Of a stretch of 64,000 bases of DNA, positions 12,955 to 25,234 are shown in pieces (position 1 is the first letter of the stretch; every line of letters begins with the position of its first letter). The DNA is from Trichoplax adhaerens (taxonomy: Eukaryota; Placozoa; Uniplacotomia; Trichoplacea; Trichoplacidae), in assembly GCF_000150275.1 (NCBI RefSeq), contig NW_002060956.1, forward strand, positions 463,379-527,378, written 5' to 3'. The notes beneath the pieces were generated by a model. The model saw nothing but the letters and a program-made list of their open reading frames with translations. It did not search any database and was not told the DNA's origin. Made by a program: the position numbers and the translations under genes.

Positions 12955-15900
12955 ATGGGTCTAGGAATGTGTAAGGTAAGATGAACGCTATTCTAAATCT
13001 ACTTTTCAAGTAGTTACAATAACTACTTTGATGGGCAAATTCTGTTCTAGCACTATAGGAGAGTTCAAGGAAGCCAATAGCAATGACTGTTGATTTTAAT
13101 ATTGTACACGATCATTTTTATTTTACTTTGACATGGAAATAAAACTACACCTCTAGATCGTAATTTCTTACACCATTACACATGATGAGAGATAATTCTG
13201 TTATATCCCATCAATCATATTCAATCGACAAATCAATCTAATTTAATACAGTAATTGATTATAAGCGGTTCTCATCGATATACTATACGTACTGCATAAA
13301 TTAAAGCGTTATAGCACATTTCTGTCTTGTGCGCTACTAAAAAGACTCTAAATTGATGCAACGATGATAGGGTTATTCAACACCGAGTACATGATTTTTC
13401 TTTCAGGTATCTTTGATTCTAGAGTTTTATAAAGCTTCTTTCTTCAGTAGTTTCTGCTTTTACACCCATGACTCGATTGTACAGTAACTGAATACTTTAA
13501 CAGCAGTAGTTGGAATTGATTTAGAATCAAAATTTCAAATGACAAAAGCAGATTACGGTAATGAAATAGTTAGATTATACAAATTTGCATAGGATAGAAA
13601 AAAGCCTTCATATACACTCATACAGTAGTAGACTATTTATAAACAATTATGATGTCTAAAGTTAGGTTTCTTCTACACCGTTTATGACCTATTCGGAAAT
13701 GTCAGCAAGTTACTTTCGAGTACAATCTATACAACATCGAAAGATGACGAAATGACTACGTCGTCTAGGCAATTTAAATAGTGGATAAAATCATATATCA
13801 CATATACTATCACCAATATATTATACGTATATCATTCATCCAATTCTAGATAGAGTGATGTATAATACTAGATTCACAACATCAGTTAAAGTATATCACT
13901 CTTTTTCAATGCTTAATGATAATTATGATTGATAAGTAGACTACCCTATTTGCTACATGCACGCAATTAATGAAGTCTGAATGTGACTTTTACTGTATCT
14001 ATTTGATTACTTTTTCTATTTTTACAAACGCGATAATATGCTAGTACAAAGATATAAAAATATTCTAGTTGACTTTCATCATTTTAATCAATCTTTTTAT
14101 ATTGCCACTTAAACTTTTAATCTGGTCATCTTATCGCATCATAGGCGTATAAATTGAATATAACGCTAAGCCTGCCTAGACCAGTACGCTAAAATAGTAA
14201 ATTTATTATAGTCTATTTCAAGAGTTGGCCACATTAAAATCATGCCATCGAAATTAAACCCTTTATCATTAGGCTAATCATTCTTTTCTATATCTAATGT
14301 CTATTACCGTGGCCTATAGAATCAATTCATCCCAATTAGTTGCACGATATTTATTTCTACCTACTACCAGTTGAAAACAGTGTGTTAGTAAGCTTGGTGA
14401 GAAACTGCGATATACCGTAGTATAATATTACACGGTAAGACTATGTCTTGCAATAATTTATACCCCAATTTGATAAGTAAACGTGATTTTATAGCTTACG
14501 AAAAAAAAATCCATGTCCGGAATACGCCCGTATTTCACTTGGATAACAGATAGTTATCCATCAATCAGTATCGTTTAACTCGTTCACAATTGCTCATCTA
14601 TTTGCTTACCGTACACATTGAATGGTAATATTTGGTTACTAAAAGCCATTTTCTATTTTTCTATTTCTGTTTTGCTATAGATTTTGCCAGGTCTCTATGT
14701 TGGCAGCTATCGAGGTATGAATTAGCAACCGTCATGACAAACTAATCATTTTTACGCAATAACAGATTACTGACTATGTCCATCGAGTTTCCTTTGCAAA
14801 AATACTCAAAATATATTCTACGTTATAGATTAAATGAATAGTTGATGTTGATCGTATAATATACTCTACTAGTAATTATTAACAAGAATAACTACGAGTA
14901 TATATATACATATCAAAGGGGTATAAAAATTAAATTTCAGTTTCGAGATAGTTATAACATCAATTCTTGTACGATTATTTTACTTTGGTAAATCAGCTTT
15001 GGACGACGGATATCAGCGTAGAAATAAGATATTAAGGTCTAATCTAATGTAAATTGCGTATTTTTGACTCAATAGTTATCATTGCATAGATATAAATAAT
15101 ATGTAAGGATAGCTTTCGCAATAGAAGAACGAGTAAAGGCTATACAATTAACTTTCACCAATTTACATGATAATAATACTTTATTCCAGGCTTTTACAGT
15201 TTGCTATAATGTTGATTTTAAAAGACTATTTCAATATACCATATTTCTTCATTCAATTATAAATCATCATTCACCGATACAAGGGTATAATTAGTGAAAA
15301 TTTATTTGGAGGTTGTACTCACTGATAAACTTCTTACCATTTAACCTTTATCAGATGTACACGATAATAATCAGTTAAAGAAAAATGGTATCACTCATAT
15401 TTTGGCCGTACACGATAACTCAAGGCCTTTACATGATGTAAGTTGCCTAGTTAACCTTATAGGGCATCATACGTAAGTATTTGTAAGATCTATATAGCTA
15501 ACAGTATCCGAAAGTATCCTTTTAACTTACTAGAGACTTTAGGAAGGATACCGACAATAGAGGATACATTTTTATTACGGTACCTCATTTCAGTTTGTTC
15601 AATTTAGTTAGTAAATTTTAGTCATAGGTTTACCACAGCAGATAATTCTTTGCTATAGCACAAAATTTTAAATTCTTTCTCGTTAAAAAAATTACGTAAA
15701 GCCTTATTTAAGTAGATTAATTAAAAATTTTTAATGGTAAACTTGATAGAAAATAACCTAATTAAAATATGAGACGAAAGAAATAAGCGATTAAAGTTAT
15801 AATTCGTGGCGAATGATAGAGTTAGTAAAATAATACAAAGTAGAATTTTTACTAGTTAAAATTTTCTTCTATAATATTTTTAACGTTATTAGTACATCAC

Positions 15901-17175
15901 ATTATGGTCATATACAAATTACAGTAGTCTTAAAATAAAACAAAATATTCGTATAGGCATTTTCATGCGTCTATTATTAAACTTCTGCTGATCGTTTGAT
16001 TGAAATTAATTATAGCATATGGTCTACAAATGCATAGAATGCATGGATACGCCTCAACAAGATATGTAAGCGCTACAGTAAATGTGAAAACTAGGAACTA
16101 TTGATTAAAATTGATAACCATGTCTTCAACTTCTGAATTTGTATTGATGCTTGCTATCTGATTACTTTATAGTTAAAATATTTTAGAAAGCTTCCTAATT
16201 TTAGTAAAAATATGCGTATTCTTTTTTCTTTGATTTGATAATAAATAACTACCTTGCATCGAAATTAATATCAAATATATTTACGTCAATTTTATTTTCA
16301 TCCCTTTTAATCTTTATGTCTAAATAATATCTGCATTGTAGATCGCAACATTTCCGAGAATGCATTAATTTTATCCATCGGAGCAGGTACGTACTCGCGA
16401 AGATTATTTCTACTGTAGTCTCTATGTTGCTAATAACACTGAATAATTTGAGACATTCAATTCTGTCCTCTTACCTTAATTTTTAGAATCAATGATGGAT
16501 CAGTCTTAGTTCACTGGTAAGGCTACATGCTTGTAAATTAATACCTATTCTACTATCATATGTTAGTATTAGCTACTTTTATATATCATTACGATATTGG
16601 ATTAGGTAATTAATTGGTCTAAATGAATTTTACCTTTGATTTACTAACGATATATAATCTATAGAAGCGTTATAGGTGATTAAAAATGTTGTTATCGATG
16701 TACTAGTATATATTAAAAAGTTGTCTTATTTACGATTATATCTAGTCTGGCTGGAGTATCACGATCAGTGACGATCGTACTTGCATATTTAATAACAGTC
16801 ACTGATATGAAATGGGAAGACGCTTTAAAAGCTGTTAGAGCATCTCGTACGCAAGCAAATCCTAACTTGGGATTTCGAAGGCAATTACAGATATACACAG
16901 AAACTATGCTAGCAGAGGTAATTATAATGCCTTATTTACAGAAATTATACTCCGTGATACAGCGTGTATATAATATAGTTCTAATGTACGGAATAATCTA
17001 ATCATAAATTTATTAGACTAAAAAAGAACTTCGCGAAAGTTATCCTGACTACGAACCCACAAACGACAGTAAAGAACTAGATATACTCTTAGAAAAGGGT
17101 AAAAACATGAAGCAATACATGGATGATGACGATCGAGTATTCACCTTTCCTATTGATGCATATAAGAATGATTAG
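12955..17175 (+). CDS. DUSP22/JKAP-like dual-specificity phosphatase, copy B
   Basis: Exons: 12955-12975, 14681-14714, 15355-15437, 16016-16065, 16342-16386, 16487-16516, 16746-16917, 17017-17175 (197 residues). The protein starts MGLGMCK (Gly2 myristoylation type, with Cys6 a possible palmitoylation site). It continues ILPGLYVGSYRD, GITHILAVHDNSRP, the general acid in CIECMDTPQQD, and the canonical HCLAGVSRS active site, then ANPNLGFRRQL. The tail is longer and more acidic than copy A and ends at TAG 17173-17175. The first seven exons have exactly the lengths and phases of copy A (21, 34, 83, 50, 45, 30, 172), which shows tandem duplication of one ancestral gene. This copy is closer to human DUSP22 in the catalytic loop. 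A long 1.7-kb first intron makes the start exon slightly less certain. Confidence 0.9.
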
Positions 17176-18677
17176 AAAATACTCCAAGTTCCGCATCGTG
17201 ATTTTCTGCTAGATTTAGATTACGTGCATTTACATACATAATTATAGAATGTCATTTTGACAATAACTAAGTTCGGTTATGAGTTAGTTTTAATCCTGGT
17301 AAACCTGTTATATCATCTTTTTAAAACTAACTTAATGTAATGATCGTTGCAATTGTGTTAATTAATTATTAAATATATAAGTTTGCACTTTTGTTAGAAT
17401 AATCATTATTTCTAGTAAAAATGTTAGAAGAAAGTATTCATCATTGACGAATAATAGCAATGCAGGAATGTCAATGATTCGAACCGAGTAGCTATCGTAT
17501 TTAATGACATTTATGGCGATAGATGTACTGCACAAGATCCTTTAAAGATTGATGTTGTTGTCACTTTTTTTTATCTATGTGATAAAAGACATCGATTTAC
17601 AGACAGTCCTATAGTACCTTTTAACTCGGCCAATTATGATTAGCAAATAGCAAACTCTGTTTCATTATACCATTTATAATTTTCTAGTTACGTTGAAATC
17701 TTTCCATTATAGTTTCTTTTTATATTATACTATCGACATTATTTAAGGATAATTTTACGGTTCGTAGGAATTTTTAAGAAATATTTCTGTATAAAGTATA
17801 ACCTCGGTGAATTTCATAAGGAAGTTAGATTATGTCGTTAAGAGACATAACATCGAAGTGTTATACTGTATATTGAGAGGATGTGATAATGCGATACTTT
17901 TGCTTAAATTGTGTATGATAGTCCATACGGATGATAATGTTAATATTATTTCTCGTATTTAGCTTGGCATTTATCAAGCGATATGTTAGCTATGTTATTT
18001 TGATCCTGGTGATCTGCTGTAAAATTTATGATGTAAAAATGTCACTTGGATATATCACTGTTGGACTGTTATACTCTAACTAAGACTTTTAGCGTTCAAT
18101 ATAGGAAAGCTATGATGGATTCCAAAATAAAATTAGCCCTATTATATAAAATTTTATTGACACATCATCAAATACAAAGTCAATTGTTTGAAACAGATTT
18201 ATTTCTAATCGTTTTGCTCGCATCTTTCCGATTATCGAAAAAGGCATAACTTTTAAATTTGATGATAGTAAAAAATCTCAATTTGTAATTTTCAAGCCGT
18301 TATCCGATGATTTACATGTCATAATTATAATTATTAATAATACATTGTCACCAATGATATGTCAGTAGGTACCATCTGAAACGTATACATCTAACTCATC
18401 AATTGATAACCGATTCATAGATATAATCGAATTATAATATAATGGTTTCTAGTTACAGCGAGTGAGATCAAAGATAGAAGCATTCGAGAAATTAAAATAA
18501 AATGTCGGTTTCATATTTGGTTTTATGTTGATTACCATAGTTGCATGCACTTCTTGACCAATAGATGGCATAGAGAAGGCAAAAGCGCTAAAAGCAACTT
18601 CTAGTTAAGGTTTACCATAACGTTACTGAAAATCATTAGCGGATCGAAGAAAAGCTCATACATTATTTAAAGAATAG
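17176..18677. other. Intergenic, tail-to-tail spacer
   Basis: AT-rich DNA between convergent DUSP copy B and LYRM4. The longest frame (18046-18249) shows no family motif, and I see nothing else. Confidence 0.5.
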
Positions 18678-21206
18678 TCAAGGCTTCTTCTGATTTGGTA
18701 ATGTTTCGATAATCAATTTAGGGTGGTGATAAACATGTCCAAGTGCAACCTACAACAAGATGTACCCTGTTATTAGAAACTATATGATAATTTATACGCT
18801 TATACTCTACGAAAAATATAACATATACATATATGTAGGTTTCAAACGTACTAATACAAAAACTCACAAACGGGGTAACAAAGTTAAAATGTAAATTGAC
18901 AGTCATTTAATGGATGATTAATAATGAATGACGAGAAGTGAGGTATGAATAGCGACACTAGCTGGACAAAGTTAAGTGTAAAATACTCGATTAAGCACTA
19001 TCATACAGACGTATATCAATGTCATGCAGCAATTCATCGCATCATGTAAAATCATATAAAAAATCTGTTAAGGCCGCGTACGTATTCAAGATTTTATTTG
19101 ATGGGACAATTGTAAAGAATTGGTATTCCTGAACATTTGCTTTGCACCATCATTTATTTACGATTTATTTCAGTACAATTTTTTGAATGTGTTATTACTA
19201 GAAGAGAAAGTATCGTATATACCCTTACTGTACAATACAGGGAGCTTCAGATTTTTTATTGATATGCCGTACTATACCTGCCGCTTGATTATTTCTAGGT
19301 TATGGTTTGCTTTAGATATTAATTGATTAATTACATCAGGATCCGTAACAGTTTTGTTCTCCTTAAATGCATCTTTTATTCTTCTTAACGCATAAGCCCT
19401 AAAAATAATGCAGATTGTTACATACGCGTATTAGCCTCCATAAATAAAGTCAATATATTATCGATAAAGCATGGAGAAATCAGGTGTACATTATCTATAA
19501 AGTAAAGATATATATGCCATGTAATATACTGTATGTAGTATAGTATGGATTCAATAATACGCGTACACTAGCTTTCAAAATTTTTGTCCTTGTCACTGTT
19601 AAATTATCACAAAATTACAACAGTACTATACGTGTGTTATAAGAAAGAGTTTAGACCGCACTATTGTAACGTTGCATCACAACCTTATGTCTATCATAAT
19701 AGATCTCTCTTTTACGAATGACAAATAGCTACAGAAGGAAAATTTGGTAGTTTATTACCTTCAGTATGTGAAACTTTTACTACATAACAGAATCACATTA
19801 CCATAGTGCACTACTGATTCTTTTAGGCCTCTTATTACATAACTTGAACTAATGTAGTAAAATTGAAGGTCTCGCTAGACCTGAGAAAGGTAGTACCTGA
19901 GACTTTCTCTACATACGCAATTTATACTTTTAGACTGGTCATTTAAGTGATTATACAGTAGCTATAGAAATGAGAATGGATGTCTTTGCTGTTTCCAATA
20001 TCCGAAATTTTTCACATTATACAGTACAGTACGTTTATTGTAGAGGACGTACTATAACACTATAGCTCGAGTTGTAGTTATTGCAGTATTATGAAAGTGA
20101 AATTGGATCATTTAGTTATCTCCAACATCAGAGAATCCTATACGTTCTCGTACAATGGGTATACGATAACTCTGTAGTTATGGTGAGTATAGGATTTTTA
20201 ATTTTAACAATAATTAATCAAAGGGAAATTCAGATTAATTAACCTTTCTACAATTGAAGTCAGCAAGTGATGCTGACACAGCATGATTGCAAGAATAAGA
20301 ATTCCGTTGAATGAATCAGTATGGTAAACAGTGTCCGTCTATTACATCAGCGCAATATGCAATGAGGGATTTTGCAATAGCAAATATGATCAGTAGAGCT
20401 ACCGTATTGACTAAAATATGCTTGTATAAAACCTACTACTGTAATAGGATATTTTTTCATGGAATGTCAGTTCTCGACTATAATCAAGCTAAATCAGGGC
20501 TTGATTACACGAAACTACTCACACGGCTATAGGTGTGATAAATGATATGTCGTATCTAATATAATCACTAGAGTTACTCTAATGACTTGGATGTATATAA
20601 AATGCTTCTAATTTGACATTCTTAGGGATCGCATCTTTGTCATTACTCTTGACAATCGTCAAGCTAAATTTAGGATTTGATTAGGTGGAGCTGCTCCATT
20701 ACAGCACATCATTTAGCTACACTTTTACTTATAGCTGCAATAATCGACTTGAACCTAATCCGTAGAGTTAGGTTATATACTTCGATGTATAAAGGCTTAT
20801 CATCATTGGACATTTTAAGTAGTTTTTCCGATATAACTTTTGTCTATAGCGAGATCTATCCAAGGCTTGATTCCATGAAGCGGTTCTGTAGGTCATAAAT
20901 CTACCTACTGTATAGTTGCATAATCGATTTGTAACGTGTAACATATTCAGTAAAAGTTCCGCTATCTACTTAGACGTATAAAAGCTTGTCATCATTGGAT
21001 ATTTTGAGTAGTATTTCTGTTGTAACTCTTGTCTATAACAAAACCGATCCCAGCCTTGATTATTAGAACTTTTCAACACAACATGCCATGCATGCATTCG
21101 TCACGTTAGCGGCACATTACCTATAGCTGTAAATAGGAAATTGACTTCCAGCTTTCATCATTTGTCTATATAACTTCAAAACTTGTGATGCAGTTGAATT
21201 TGACAT
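18678..21206 (-). CDS. LYRM4: LYRM4/ISD11, Fe-S cluster biogenesis LYR protein
   Basis: Minus-strand exons in coding order: 21121-21206, 19278-19398, 18678-18749, giving 92 residues (human is 91). Exon 1 has the LYR motif in SQVLKLYRQMMKAG and ends FPIYSY. Exon 2 has YALRRIKDAFKENKTV and NLEIIKRQ. Exon 3 has LGHVYHHPKLIIE and a TGA stop at 18678-18680. ISD11 binds and stabilises the cysteine desulfurase NFS1, with acyl-ACP, in the mitochondrial matrix for Fe-S assembly. Phases match at both junctions. The first intron is 1.7 kb, unusually long for this window, and carries diverged tandem repeats, which would make the gene easy to miss. Confidence 0.9.
20360..21075. repeat. Diverged tandem repeats inside LYRM4 intron 1
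   Basis: About four units of roughly 170-195 bp, starting near 20370, 20540, 20735 and 20920. They share segments such as GTATAAAxGCTT, CATCATTGGAxATTTT, AACTCTTGTCTATA and GGCTTGATTA. Identity between units is moderate, best between the last two. They lie wholly within the intron. Confidence 0.6.
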
Positions 21207-21856
21207 ATCTGATCTCAAAAACTGGCTGATTTTATCGATATAAACGACAATCGGAAGCTTAACAGTTAGGATATCCAATAATTCTCCAGCTCGCAAAGCG
21301 CAAATTTGATTCTTGAAGCTGTTGCGTACCGGGTAACCAGATGTAATGCCCATGAATTTTTTTTGGAGTATACTGTATAATATACTACTGCATGTGAAGT
21401 ACAAATGGTGTTAACGATGAATAAGTGGGTAGAGCTGGCTAGAGTCAGCGCGGCCATGGTATTTCCTGACTATAGAAGTTACTACGCCTGCCAACCGTCC
21501 GACGTCCAGCTTCTGTATAGGCGGGTCTTCCCTACATCATTGCTAGGCTACCAAATCTTCCTCCATATGAACGTATCCTGTCTTGAGGTCCCCTTTACCT
21601 GCATAAAAAGCTAACTAAAACTGATAGAATTTCAATCCCATTTTCAATTTACAAAGCTTACAGCTTCATAGTTGTAAATCAAGGGGAATTTTCAAGCAAT
21701 GAAATTCTATACCAGAAATGTTTTGAAACTTCTCTCCGTGATTGATGAGACCTTCCTATTCAGTCAATTTCTGTTACGTAACATTGGAGGCTTTTGTGGA
21801 AAAAGGACAAGTTTCACTTTACCTATATAATTCAAGATGCAATCGCAATTTTGATG
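21207..21856. other. Upstream region of LYRM4, nothing recognised
   Basis: Non-coding as far as I can tell. The 69-codon frame at 21405-21614 has no recognisable motif. Confidence 0.4.
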
Positions 21857-22618
21857 AAAAGCAACCATTTTTAAACGAGTTTGCAACGATGCATATCGCG
21901 TGAGCATCATCTGTGCCAATGCATTCTACTCTACTCTATGCATTACTAATATGCAGTAACATACCTCGAGGCCCTGACAGATACCGTACAAGTTTTATTT
22001 AAAAGCAACCATTTTTCAACGAGCATCATCTATGCCAATGCATTCTACTCTACTCTATGCACTACTAATATGCAGTAACATACCTCGAGGTCCTGACAGT
22101 TACCGTACAAGTTTTATTTAAAAGCAACCATTTTTCAACGAGCTTGCTCTACTCTATGCACTACTAATATGCAGTAACATACCTCGAGGTCCTGACAGTT
22201 ACCGTACAAGTTTTATTTAAAAGCAACCATTTTTAAACGAGCTTGCAACGATGCATATCGCGTGAGCATCATCTGTGCCAATGCATTCTACTCTACTCTA
22301 TGCACTACTAATATGCAGTAACATACCTCGAGGTCCTGACAGATACCGTACAAGTTTTATTTAAAAGCAACCATTTTCAACGAGCATCATCTATGCCAAT
22401 GCATTCTACTCTACTCTATGCACTACTAATATGCAGTAATATACCTCGAGGTCCTGACAGATACCGTACAAGTTTTATTTAAAAGCAATCGTTTTTAAAC
22501 GAGCTTGCAACGACCGTGAGCATCACCTGTGCCAACGCATTCTACTCTACTCTATGCACTACTAATATGCAGTAACATACCTCGAGGTCCTGACAGTTAC
22601 CGTACTAGTTTTATTTAA
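21857..22618. repeat. Six-copy satellite with higher-order structure
   Basis: Six units start at 21857, 22001, 22120, 22219, 22363 and 22481, with spacings of 144, 119, 99, 144, 118 and about 138 bp. All share an AAAGCAACCATTTTT-like start and a core with CTACTCTATGCACTAC, ATATGCAGTAACATACCTCG and AGGTCCTGACAG, near-identical between copies. Long units carry an extra segment around TTGCAACGATGCATATCGCG that short units lack. The 144+119 pair at 21857-22119 recurs as 144+118 at 22219-22480, indicating duplication of a dimer and not only of single units. There is no coding potential. Confidence 0.9.
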
Positions 22619-23470
22619 CTTAATGGAGGTTCCACTCGCTCTCTATGGATCGTCAGCGCAGCTTCATTTATGTATTTGTAGAAAAATTAAGCTTTCTCGT
22701 GTAAGGGAATCGGGAGAAAAATTCGGAAATTGCTTTGGATAGTTTGCTGGCACAGTAGGATAAGTGATTACTCTTGTGAGCAATGTCAGAATTATGGGTG
22801 TACTTCAGAAGCTAGGGTGTTACAGTACGCAGCAGTTGCGGATGATAGTATACTTTACGTATATAACTTTTTTTTGATCTAGGTTGTTATGTCTAGACAT
22901 AGTACGCCACTTATCATTTCATGTTCAATCACTTATTAAACACGAAAGTGAGAATCGAAATAATGTAATTTCATGTTATCCAAGTATACTGCCTCAAGCA
23001 GTACTAAATTTAAAAAATTTTAATTTTATATGAAACGCTCAAAAGTATGAATTAGTCAAATTCAGCTAATTACAATAAATTATTGTCCATCTTAGTTGAC
23101 TATTCCATCAATTGCTAGCTAATTCGTGAAATTTCCTGCTAAATTAACACAAAATGCTGACGTGATGAAAGTAGTTGGCGATAGGTGTGGATCCAGAGCA
23201 CAAAAGTGAGCAAAATGCATTCATCAGAATGCGATTTGCAAAATTGCTCGTATGTATGAATTGTATTATTCAATTATTATTAATGATTGATTACACTACG
23301 AGTATATACGCGTAGTTAGGATCTACAGCATCACTTTTACGCGCAGTACTCTCATGTGAGTTGTGCCTATGCATTCGAATCCGGAAGGTTTGGATACACA
23401 AGGAATCTAAAGCAGTTTATGATAATAATAATGGAAAATCTTTATTCACGTCTACTGCCTCATAGAACTA
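22619..23470. other. Spacer between satellite and mL37, nothing recognised
   Basis: AT-rich. An AATAAA signal on the minus strand (plus coordinates 23441-23446) lies about 25 bp beyond the mL37 stop and is a plausible poly(A) signal. Confidence 0.5.
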
Positions 23471-24511
23471 TCATTGTACAACTTCTTCCGACGCTTTAAC
23501 AGATTTTTTTTTAATCACCTTGAAAGGTATAGGCTTATTAACAAAAAACTGAGCAATATATTTCAAACACTTTTCATTAATATCGATTTCTCCATTGTAA
23601 CTACTGAAAAGATCCATTGTATCAGAAGCCCAGGCCATATTTACAAGGCCTTTTTCAATGTTGTTTGTCTTTAAAGTATTCAATTGATAACACATAAAAG
23701 TAAATTGCTGACCATTAGTTATAATAGTTTGACAACATAAAGGATGCTTTAAGCTTTGACCTAGTTTACCATCCTTATTCTGTGCATGTGCAGCCAACTG
23801 TGCAAAAGACGATATAATTCCTCGAGCTATCGTTTGTTCACTTTTATAACTTTTTCTATCAATAATTATCTGTGTGTGAATATAAGGCAATGGATTACCA
23901 ATTTTATAACCGGGAAAGCTATCAAGATGAACATGCCTCTTGAATAAGCCTAGATCGCCAACAGGTAAATATTTAGCGGGTCGAAGTTGTTCTATCTTGG
24001 GTTCAGCAAATTTGCCTAGTGGAAATTTGCATCTTAAAACATACGTTGGACGATCTTCAATTTGAAACATTTCAAAATCACGCGTCCAATAAGCAGCGAT
24101 TGTCGGCCGATAGGCTAACGAAGCCTTACTCATGTAGGGATGCTCGTCCAGTGGATTAATTGACCAAAAAATTCTCATGATATCTTGTAGTAAACCCTGA
24201 GCGAAAGGTTCAGCTTTGGAGCGATGATTGGATTCTATTTGAAATAGCTTAGCTTGTAGTATTGATTTATGTAAATAAGATGATAATCGTTTGAGGGTTG
24301 CTTCAGTTACGCTTTCATCATAAACTTCAGGCATTCCTTCTTGTAATACAGATTTGGTTAGCCATAGGTATTTTGAATCGCATTGAATCGCTTGCGTTCG
24401 AGGAGGGACCATGAATGCATGCTTGATCGTCTTGAGCGAAACCAATGGAAAAAGACGGTCTCTATTTTTCCCCTTAAATTGACGAGCAACAACTTGCTTT
24501 ATTGCTTTCAT
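23471..24511 (-). CDS. MRPL37: Mitochondrial large-subunit ribosomal protein mL37
   Basis: One uninterrupted 346-codon frame, Met at 24511, stop at 23471-23473. Features matching the MRPL37 family (related to mS30/mL65) are YLWLTKSVLQEGMPE near residue 50, PYIHTQIIIDR in the middle and FTFMCYQLNTL followed by KGLVNMAWASD near the C terminus. Human mL37 is longer (about 423 residues), mostly at the N terminus. The start here (MKAIKQVVARQFKGKNRDR) is basic and could be a mitochondrial presequence. mL37 belongs to the animal-specific shell of the mitoribosome large subunit. It lacks introns although its neighbours are intron-rich. It is transcribed divergently from TRAPPC2L, with a GTAC palindrome cluster between them. 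Confidence 0.88.
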   Translation of the reverse strand: MKAIKQVVARQFKGKNRDRLFPLVSLKTIKHAFMVPPRTQAIQCDSKYLWLTKSVLQEGMPEVYDESVTEATLKRLSSYLHKSILQAKLFQIESNHRSKAEPFAQGLLQDIMRIFWSINPLDEHPYMSKASLAYRPTIAAYWTRDFEMFQIEDRPTYVLRCKFPLGKFAEPKIEQLRPAKYLPVGDLGLFKRHVHLDSFPGYKIGNPLPYIHTQIIIDRKSYKSEQTIARGIISSFAQLAAHAQNKDGKLGQSLKHPLCCQTIITNGQQFTFMCYQLNTLKTNNIEKGLVNMAWASDTMDLFSSYNGEIDINEKCLKYIAQFFVNKPIPFKVIKKKSVKASEEVVQ

Positions 24512-25234
24512 AATTTTATTCTACTGCTATTGGAATTGCTTGTTAACTTAAATCTGCATCAATGATAGCATCCAAAGTTTCATCTTGTAATGTTAACTTG
24601 AATGAATTTTCGGCGATCAGCCAGCTCGATCTCCAATTTGGAGGTACTGGTACTGATGCAGCTGGACGGGATCACATATGTGAGAACTGGCCCAATGCAA
24701 GCTAAACTTGGACGGCATCGTTTCATCCACTACAGTACTACTTGCATAGCGCAGTGTATGCGTTGTAGCATAGTCATCCTGAATACAAGTGATACAGTAC
24801 GGTACAGTACAGTACCGTACAGTGTACAGTATACTGTCGATATCATACTACTGTACACTGTACACTGTAGGCAGCATACTACTGTACTGTACTGTACCGT
24901 GTACAGGCTGCGGTACAGTACAGTAGAAGCAAATTGAAGTCGGGCCTTTGCGATGAAGACCGATGCAATTCGCCAGACTGACCAAGAAAGGCAACCCTTG
25001 CAGTTTAGTTGGAATTTGGATGGCATGCATGTCCGGTGGTAGGAAGAATTAGAATAGCTCTACGATTGAACGACAGACTACTGGATTCATCGATCATTTA
25101 CAACCTCAATAACTTATAGTTTTAACTAAAGGTACTTTTAAGGGTACTTGATAATATCCTTGAAAACTCCTACTTGAAGGTTCAAAACTGTGTCATCATC
25201 TCCAGAAATCAAAATTATTCCTTGATCGTTGAAG
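24512..25234. promoter_or_regulatory. Head-to-head intergenic region, mL37/TRAPPC2L
   Basis: 723 bp between two divergent start codons. The region holds the densest GTAC palindrome cluster of the window (24793-24927) and otherwise only overlapping short frames that arise from the palindromes. Promoter function is inferred from position only; I see no TATA box or initiator that I would trust. Confidence 0.5.
24793..24927. repeat. Dense GTAC palindrome cluster
   Basis: About 135 bp built largely from overlapping GTACAGTAC, TACTGTACAGTA and GTACCGTAC words. GTAC is self-complementary, so the tract is rich in inverted repeats, with left-half words answered by complementary right-half words (for example 24793-24836 against 24850-24925). 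Its base composition differs from the surrounding AT-rich DNA. Confidence 0.85.

Noticed and set aside
24602-25030. Overlapping frames of 60-111 codons on both strands
   Set aside because: They run through the GTAC palindrome cluster; the palindromes keep several frames open on both strands, so these are by-products.
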